The notes beneath the pieces were generated by a model. It was not told the origin of the DNA, did no database searches, and worked only from the letters and a program-made list of their open reading frames with translations. Made by a program: the position numbers and the translations under genes. This document shows positions 40,870 through 45,547 of a stretch of 45,547 nt of DNA, in pieces. The stretch lies in the NCBI GenBank assembly GCA_964581825.1, contig CAZORB010000013.1, forward strand, positions 1-45,547. The letters run 5' to 3'. This DNA is from SYIM01 sp964581825. GTDB taxonomy: Bacteria; Pseudomonadota; Gammaproteobacteria; Burkholderiales; Burkholderiaceae_E. Each line of letters starts with the position of its first letter. Positions within the stretch are counted from its first letter, which is position 1.

Positions 40870-42768
40870 TTGACCCACGATAGACAACGTTCGCTTGAGC
40901 AGGCATCGGTGCCTGTTCTCATCATGTGCCTGGCTCAGATCACCGGTGATTCCAGATGGCTGGAAGAGCCCTATCTCCCCAAGCGCGATATCTCGATCTT
41001 CGCTGACCCATCGGGCGGGCTGGATCCCGTTGTGCAAACCGTCGTTCGCGAAGCCATGGCCCAAGTGCTTGATGAGCTTGCTGCTGGCCAGCGTTTGCTC
41101 CCTCCGCTTCCCGGTCCCGCCGCGCTCGTCAAAATGATGAGCGTTTGCCTCGGTGAAAAGGTCCCGGCCGAATACGCCGAAATGGCCATGGAGGAAATGG
41201 GCTTTCGGGAAAGAGGTCTTGACTGGCCCGACGCGGCGCAATCCGTGCCTGCGGGTTTTCGGGTGCTTGTAATTGGCGCCGGATTTTCAGGTATTGCCAC
41301 AGGCCGCGAACTGAAGCGTCTGGGGCTCGGCTTCGACATCGTCGAGAAACTGCAGGACCTGGGCGGCGTCTGGCTTGAAAACGACTATCCCGAAGCAGGG
41401 GTTGATACGCCCAACCACTTTTACTCGTTTTCTTTTGCGCCCAACCTTGACTGGAGCAGTAACTACTCAAAACGCGCTGAAGTCTGGGCGTACCAGCGGC
41501 AGGTTTTCGAGCAGAGCGGCCTTGCCTCACACACCGAATTTGGCGTCGAAGTGGTGGCGATGCGCTGGAGCGAATCCGATGCCGTCTGGCACGTTACGTG
41601 TCGCGATCAGTCGGGATCCGAGCGCGAGCGCCGCTACCACGCGGTTATCACCGCTTCGGGCAATCTCAATGTGCCGAAACTCGCGAACATCCAGGGTATT
41701 GAATCGTTCCCCGGCCCATCCTGGCACTCGGCACGCTGGCGTCACGAGGTAGACCTGAAGGGTAAGCGCGTGGCGGTCATTGGAACGGGCGCGAGCGCCA
41801 TGCAGTTCCTGCGCACCATCGCGAAGGATGCCGCGCACGTCACGATTTTTCAGCGCTCGGCGCAGTGGGCCCGCCCTCCGCAGGACTATCACGGCACCAC
41901 CAGCGTTGAGTCGCGCTGGCTGCTCAAGCATGTGCCCTACTACTACGCCTGGTACCGCTTCGGTCTGATGTGGCGCTTTGGCGATGGACTGTTGCCAACG
42001 GTACGCCGCGACCCTGCCTGGCCGCATGCAGACCGGGCCATGAATTCGCGCAATGACAAGCAGCGAATCCAACTGACCGAGTACCTGCTGGGCGAGTTGG
42101 AAGGGCGGCCCGATCTCATCGCGAAGTGTCTCCCTGACTATCCCCCTTACGGCAAGCGCATCCTGATTGACAACGGCTGGTATCAGACCCTCAAGCGCGA
42201 CAATGTAAGCCTGGTCACCGAAGCGGTGGAGCGCATCGCGGGCTCTCACATCATCACGGCTTCTGGCGAATCGCACGAAGCTGACGTGCTTATTTTTGCC
42301 ACGGGGTTTGAGCCTGCAAAGATGCTGGCCTCCGTCAACATTCAAGGACGCTCAGGCATACCCCTTTCCGAGGCGTGGGCCAATGATGACCCCCGCGCAT
42401 TTCTCGGCGTGACGGTGCCCGATTACCCTAACCTGTTCGTCATCTCCGGACCCAACACGGGTCTTGCGCACGGCGGCAGCGTTCTTTTCGTCACCGAGTG
42501 CCAGGTGCGCTACATCACCGCCATGCTTCAGACCCTGGCAAAGCGCGGCGCACGTTCCATCGAAGTCAGGAGCGATGTGCACGACCACTACAACCAGCGG
42601 GTGGATACCGAACATGCCGAGCTCGTCTGGGCACACCCAGGCATGACCAACTGGTACCGCAATGCGAGCGGACGGGTGTTCTCACCCATGCCCTGGCGGC
42701 TGGTGGACTACTGGCATATGACGCGCGAAGTCAACGAAGCAGATTTTTGTTTCTCGTCCGAAGCCTGA
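40870..42768 (+). CDS. Flavin-containing (Baeyer-Villiger type) monooxygenase
   Basis: 632 residues from a TTG at 40870; a GTG at 40912 is an alternative and no ATG precedes the conserved part. An N-terminal helical extension (~1-125, ITGDSRWLEEPYLP) precedes the FAD Rossmann motif GAGFSG (136-141). The type I fingerprint F-x-G-x3-H-x3-W spans 280-290 (FPGPSWHSARW), but the last usual P/D is Arg. The NADPH motif GTGASA is at 305-310. ATGF appears near the end of the second nucleotide domain. It inserts oxygen next to a ketone to give an ester or lactone. The substrate is unknown. The exported esterase-like gene is divergent. Confidence 0.9.
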   Translation: MTHDRQRSLEQASVPVLIMCLAQITGDSRWLEEPYLPKRDISIFADPSGGLDPVVQTVVREAMAQVLDELAAGQRLLPPLPGPAALVKMMSVCLGEKVPAEYAEMAMEEMGFRERGLDWPDAAQSVPAGFRVLVIGAGFSGIATGRELKRLGLGFDIVEKLQDLGGVWLENDYPEAGVDTPNHFYSFSFAPNLDWSSNYSKRAEVWAYQRQVFEQSGLASHTEFGVEVVAMRWSESDAVWHVTCRDQSGSERERRYHAVITASGNLNVPKLANIQGIESFPGPSWHSARWRHEVDLKGKRVAVIGTGASAMQFLRTIAKDAAHVTIFQRSAQWARPPQDYHGTTSVESRWLLKHVPYYYAWYRFGLMWRFGDGLLPTVRRDPAWPHADRAMNSRNDKQRIQLTEYLLGELEGRPDLIAKCLPDYPPYGKRILIDNGWYQTLKRDNVSLVTEAVERIAGSHIITASGESHEADVLIFATGFEPAKMLASVNIQGRSGIPLSEAWANDDPRAFLGVTVPDYPNLFVISGPNTGLAHGGSVLFVTECQVRYITAMLQTLAKRGARSIEVRSDVHDHYNQRVDTEHAELVWAHPGMTNWYRNASGRVFSPMPWRLVDYWHMTREVNEADFCFSSEA

Positions 42769-42786
42769 CAACCAAGGACTTTATCC

Positions 42787-44448
42787 ATGCCTACAGCGAG
42801 TACCGATACGCCCTGGCTTGATCATGACTGGAGCACATTAACCTACGGAAGCGCGCTGCGACGGTGCGCCAGGCTTTACCCCGAGCGCAAGGCGCTCGTC
42901 GGAATGGGTCGCAGCATGAGCTTCGCCGAGCTCGATCGGGCTGCCGACGAGCTTGCTCATGGGCTGTCGGAAATAGGGGTCGGTCGTCACGATCAGGTCG
43001 CGATCTGGATGACCAATTGCCCCGATTGGGTCACGTGCTGGATGGCATGCGCCCGACTCGGTGCGGTATTGGTCACGGTTAACACGCGCTTCAAACTCGA
43101 GGAGACCGAGTACATCCTCAGGCAGTCGGACGCGAAGGTTCTGATTGCCATGGATCAGTTTTGGAATATTGATTTCCTGGGCATGATCCGCGAGATGGCA
43201 CCCGAAAGTCGCGATGCGGCCGTAGGAACATTGCAGAGTCAGCGACTACCCAGCCTCAGATCGATTGTTCTCTGGGAGTCGGTCGAGGCAAGCGGTACAA
43301 CCAATCTCACGAAACTTCGCCAGGAAGGCGCCAGGGCAATCGCCCGCGGCGCGCAATTACCGCCTGCCCGGCCAGACGATGCGGTGATCATCGTCTACAC
43401 CTCGGGAACCACGGGGCATCCCAAGGGAGCGATGCACAGCCACCAGATTCTTCGTAATTCCGCGAACATCTCACGGGTCATGCACATTGAGCCAGGTGAT
43501 GTCATTTTGGGGCACATGCCGCTGTATCACGTTGCTGGCGCCATCACCGCATGCTCAGCAACGGTGCTGCTCGGCTGCACCCTGGTCACCATGGCGCAAT
43601 GGCAGCCCGACGAAGCGCTCGAGATCATCGAGCGCGAACGCGTGAGTATTTTTGGCGGAATCCCGACCCATTTCATCGACTGCCTTGATTCAATCCGACG
43701 TCGGCCTCGCGATGTCAGCTGCCTCAAATCGGCCTGGATCGGCGGCGCCCCCGTGACACCAGATGTCGCGCTCGCGGTGCGCGACGAGCTCGGACTAAAG
43801 GGCTTGCTAGCCGTCTACGGCATGACAGAAACCACCGCTGCCACCACCTTCAGCAGCTTCGATGATCCGCTCGAGATTTTGTGCGAGAACAAGGGCAAAC
43901 CCATCGGCGACTTTGAGGTCGGTGTATTCGATCCAGCGTCGGGCCGAGCACTCGACCCCGGAGAAATCGGCGAGGTCAGAGTGCGCGGCCATCTCGTCAT
44001 GCTGGGCTACTACAAGAACCCCCAGGCAACTGCGGAAGTCATCCAGCCCGACGGCTGGTTCCGCACAGGCGATTTGGGCAGCATCGACGAGAACGGCTAC
44101 CTGAAAATCACGGGCCGCCTGAAAGAGATGTTTATCGTCGGAGGCTCCAACGCCTACCCCGCCGAAATCGAGAAGTTGCTGCAGGCAATTGAGGAGATCA
44201 AACAGGCAGTGGTGGTGGGCGTACCCGACCGCCGTCTCGGTGAAGTCGGCTACGCCTTCATCCAGCTGCACGAAGGCAAGACCATCGTGGAGGCAGAGCT
44301 GATCAGGCGCTGCCGCGCCTCGATGGCCGACTACAAGGTGCCGCGGTTCCTGCGTTTTGTGGATGACTTCCCGCGAACCACCACCGGCAAGATTCAGCGC
44401 TTCGTACTACAGCGCGAGGCCAGAGAGGCCCTCGAAAACAAACAATAA
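42787..44448 (+). CDS. Acyl-CoA synthetase (AMP-binding family)
   Basis: 553 residues, 18 nt after the monooxygenase, with AAGGAC before the ATG. ANL-family motifs: IVYTSGTTGHPKGAMHSH (P-loop), VYGMTETTAATT, GWFRTGDLG, LKEMFIVGGSNAYPAEIE (hinge), and RTTTGKIQRF with the catalytic Lys. It activates a carboxylic acid to its CoA thioester through an acyl-adenylate. The closest general types are medium-chain and related synthetases. It probably acts downstream of the monooxygenase/esterase steps and feeds the enoyl-CoA hydratase. Confidence 0.93.
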   Translation: MPTASTDTPWLDHDWSTLTYGSALRRCARLYPERKALVGMGRSMSFAELDRAADELAHGLSEIGVGRHDQVAIWMTNCPDWVTCWMACARLGAVLVTVNTRFKLEETEYILRQSDAKVLIAMDQFWNIDFLGMIREMAPESRDAAVGTLQSQRLPSLRSIVLWESVEASGTTNLTKLRQEGARAIARGAQLPPARPDDAVIIVYTSGTTGHPKGAMHSHQILRNSANISRVMHIEPGDVILGHMPLYHVAGAITACSATVLLGCTLVTMAQWQPDEALEIIERERVSIFGGIPTHFIDCLDSIRRRPRDVSCLKSAWIGGAPVTPDVALAVRDELGLKGLLAVYGMTETTAATTFSSFDDPLEILCENKGKPIGDFEVGVFDPASGRALDPGEIGEVRVRGHLVMLGYYKNPQATAEVIQPDGWFRTGDLGSIDENGYLKITGRLKEMFIVGGSNAYPAEIEKLLQAIEEIKQAVVVGVPDRRLGEVGYAFIQLHEGKTIVEAELIRRCRASMADYKVPRFLRFVDDFPRTTTGKIQRFVLQREAREALENKQ

Positions 44449-44588
44449 GCTAGCCGGTGCAACGCTGGGCCGCTCACGACCTGGCGTTTCGCTTCCCGCT
44501 ATCGGCGACCCAGTCCCGCCTGCCGTTTGTGTTGAAGTGCTTGAAGCGGCTATGCGCCGTCACAAGAAAACACCATCGGAGACAACTC

Positions 44589-45547
44589 ATGTATCGCCTG
44601 ACTCTCTCTCAGGGCACACGCTGGCTGCGGGGCATCGTATTCGGTGCCTCCACCTTCATCGCTGCGGGCGCGAGCGCACAAACGCTGCAGTTTGCCACTG
44701 CCTTTCCGGAGTCCGATTTCTCATCGGTGCTGGTCAAGCGTTGGACCGAGGGTGTTACCGCTGAAACTGGCGGCCGCATCAAGTTCCGTATCCATTGGGC
44801 AGGCAGTCTCGTCGGCAACAAAATGGTCGACGGCATGCGCGACGGTGTGGTCGACGCAGCCCTGTCCTTCACGCCCTATGTGTCAGGCGAAATCGTCGAC
44901 CTCGCACCGCTGGATGTGCCCTTCAGTTTCCCGACCGAGCCTAAGGCTCTGGGCGATTTCAACCGCGATGCTCAACCCATTCTGGATGCGATTTATGAGA
45001 AGCGCGGATCGCGGGTAGTTGCCGTGCCGCCGGTGCTGCTACCTGACCCTGTCACCTGCCGCGATCGCTTCGTGAGCGGCCCGGAGCAGTGGAAGGGCGT
45101 AAAAATCCGTACTGCTGGCCGCTGGCAGGCTGAAACGATTAGGCGCTGGGGTGGCAGCCCAACCGTCATTCCTCCGGGCGAGCTCTACACCGCACTGGAT
45201 CGTGGCACCGTTGACTGCACGCTCATGATTTATAACGGCGTGTTGTCGCTCAAACTCTATGAGCCTGCGAAGTTCGTCACCCGCAACGATCACTCTATTG
45301 CTGCCGGGAGCATCAACGTGTCCAATGCGGTCTGGAACAAGCTCTCGGAAGCTGATCGGAAAGTCATGCTTAAGGTGGGGGCCGATGTCGCGCAGTGGGG
45401 GGTCTCTGAATATTCCCGAATCTTCGGTGAAACGCTGAAGCGCCTTTCCGACGCGGGCGCCCGCTTCTGCGTGCCAGACGCCAAGGAGTTTTCACGCCTG
45501 GTCGCTGCGGCCAATGATGTCTTCGAAAAAGAGATCACGCCCAAGGC
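44589..45547 (+). CDS. TRAP transporter periplasmic receptor (DctP type), cut by right edge
   Basis: 319 codons are open to the window end; the full family length is about 330-350, so only the C-terminus is missing. The ATG at 44589 has GGAG 7 nt upstream. A signal peptide (WLRGIVFGASTFIAAGASAQ) precedes LQFATAFPESDFSSVLVKRW, GRIKFRIHWAGSLVGNKMVDGMRDGVVDAALS, then WKGVKIRTAGRWQAETIRRWGGSPTVIPPGELYTALDRGTVDCTL. The KIR(T) arginine and GELYTALDRGTVD block are DctP hallmarks. It may bring in the substrate of the monooxygenase-synthetase pair. DctQM genes could lie to the right. Confidence 0.9.
   Translation, partial: MYRLTLSQGTRWLRGIVFGASTFIAAGASAQTLQFATAFPESDFSSVLVKRWTEGVTAETGGRIKFRIHWAGSLVGNKMVDGMRDGVVDAALSFTPYVSGEIVDLAPLDVPFSFPTEPKALGDFNRDAQPILDAIYEKRGSRVVAVPPVLLPDPVTCRDRFVSGPEQWKGVKIRTAGRWQAETIRRWGGSPTVIPPGELYTALDRGTVDCTLMIYNGVLSLKLYEPAKFVTRNDHSIAAGSINVSNAVWNKLSEADRKVMLKVGADVAQWGVSEYSRIFGETLKRLSDAGARFCVPDAKEFSRLVAAANDVFEKEITPK

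Noticed and set aside
41527..42345. 272-residue minus-strand frame opposite the monooxygenase
   Set aside because: Antisense to FAD/NADPH motifs of the monooxygenase; no start signal or family resemblance.
1..45547. CRISPR array, tRNA, rRNA, insertion sequence or defence system
   Set aside because: No regularly spaced repeats, no RNA gene signatures, and no transposase, integrase, nuclease-helicase or toxin-antitoxin sets were seen on either strand.

Overview
The window is a 45.5 kb piece of a GC-rich bacterial chromosome, most likely a betaproteobacterium of the order Burkholderiales. Three things suggest this: the leuA, rpsO, pnp order at the left end, a Bug/TctC-type periplasmic binding protein, and many orphan solute receptors beside acyl-CoA and hydantoinase-type catabolic genes. 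I see no rRNA, tRNA, CRISPR array, insertion sequence or phage gene, and no recognisable transcription factor gene. A run of 100 N (22297-22396) marks a scaffold join, so the halves left and right of it may not be true neighbours.

Left part (1-10 kb). Minus-strand housekeeping genes come first: pnp (cut by the window edge), rpsO with its own promoter and leader hairpin, a class II aldolase-like gene, and leuA. The leuA gene is preceded by a good sigma70-type promoter and a short leucine-rich reading frame that looks like an attenuation leader peptide. aroQ lies on the plus strand. A minus-strand operon follows for a three-subunit molybdenum hydroxylase (FAD, 2Fe-2S and Mo subunits), with a small exported protein overlapping its end.

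Middle part (9.4-22.3 kb). Mostly plus-strand genes: a nuclease-fold hypothetical, a TerC membrane protein, a Tat-lipoprotein amidohydrolase paired with a LigB/DODA-type dioxygenase, and a minus-strand orphan TRAP receptor. A compact unit of four genes follows: a cupin-like protein, a cytosolic Asp-box propeller, a MASE1-PAS membrane sensor without an output domain, and a three-domain fusion of alpha/beta hydrolase (Cys nucleophile), SnoaL-like domain and acyl-CoA-binding protein. Then come an RluF-like pseudouridine synthase, a methyltransferase and a DUF21/CBS transporter-like protein.

Right part (22.4-45.5 kb). First is a gene set that fits uptake and breakdown of gamma-glutamyl peptides: a peptide-type ABC receptor and two permeases, hydantoinase/oxoprolinase B, an alpha/beta-fold protein lacking the nucleophile serine, and two different gamma-glutamyltransferase-like enzymes without signal peptides. 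The two ABC ATPases are on the opposite strand, and hydantoinase/oxoprolinase A is divergent from them across a short spacer with a 14-bp palindrome. Next is a minus-strand set (lipase-like protein, enoyl-CoA hydratase, Bug receptor, LrgA, LrgB), divergent from a Baeyer-Villiger-type monooxygenase, an acyl-CoA synthetase and a TRAP receptor cut by the right edge. Together these suggest uptake and oxidation of ketone- or ester-containing organic acids.

Strongest leads: the leucine leader peptide before leuA, the hydrolase-SnoaL-ACBP fusion coupled to an output-less sensor, and the cytoplasmic gamma-glutamyl degradation set.
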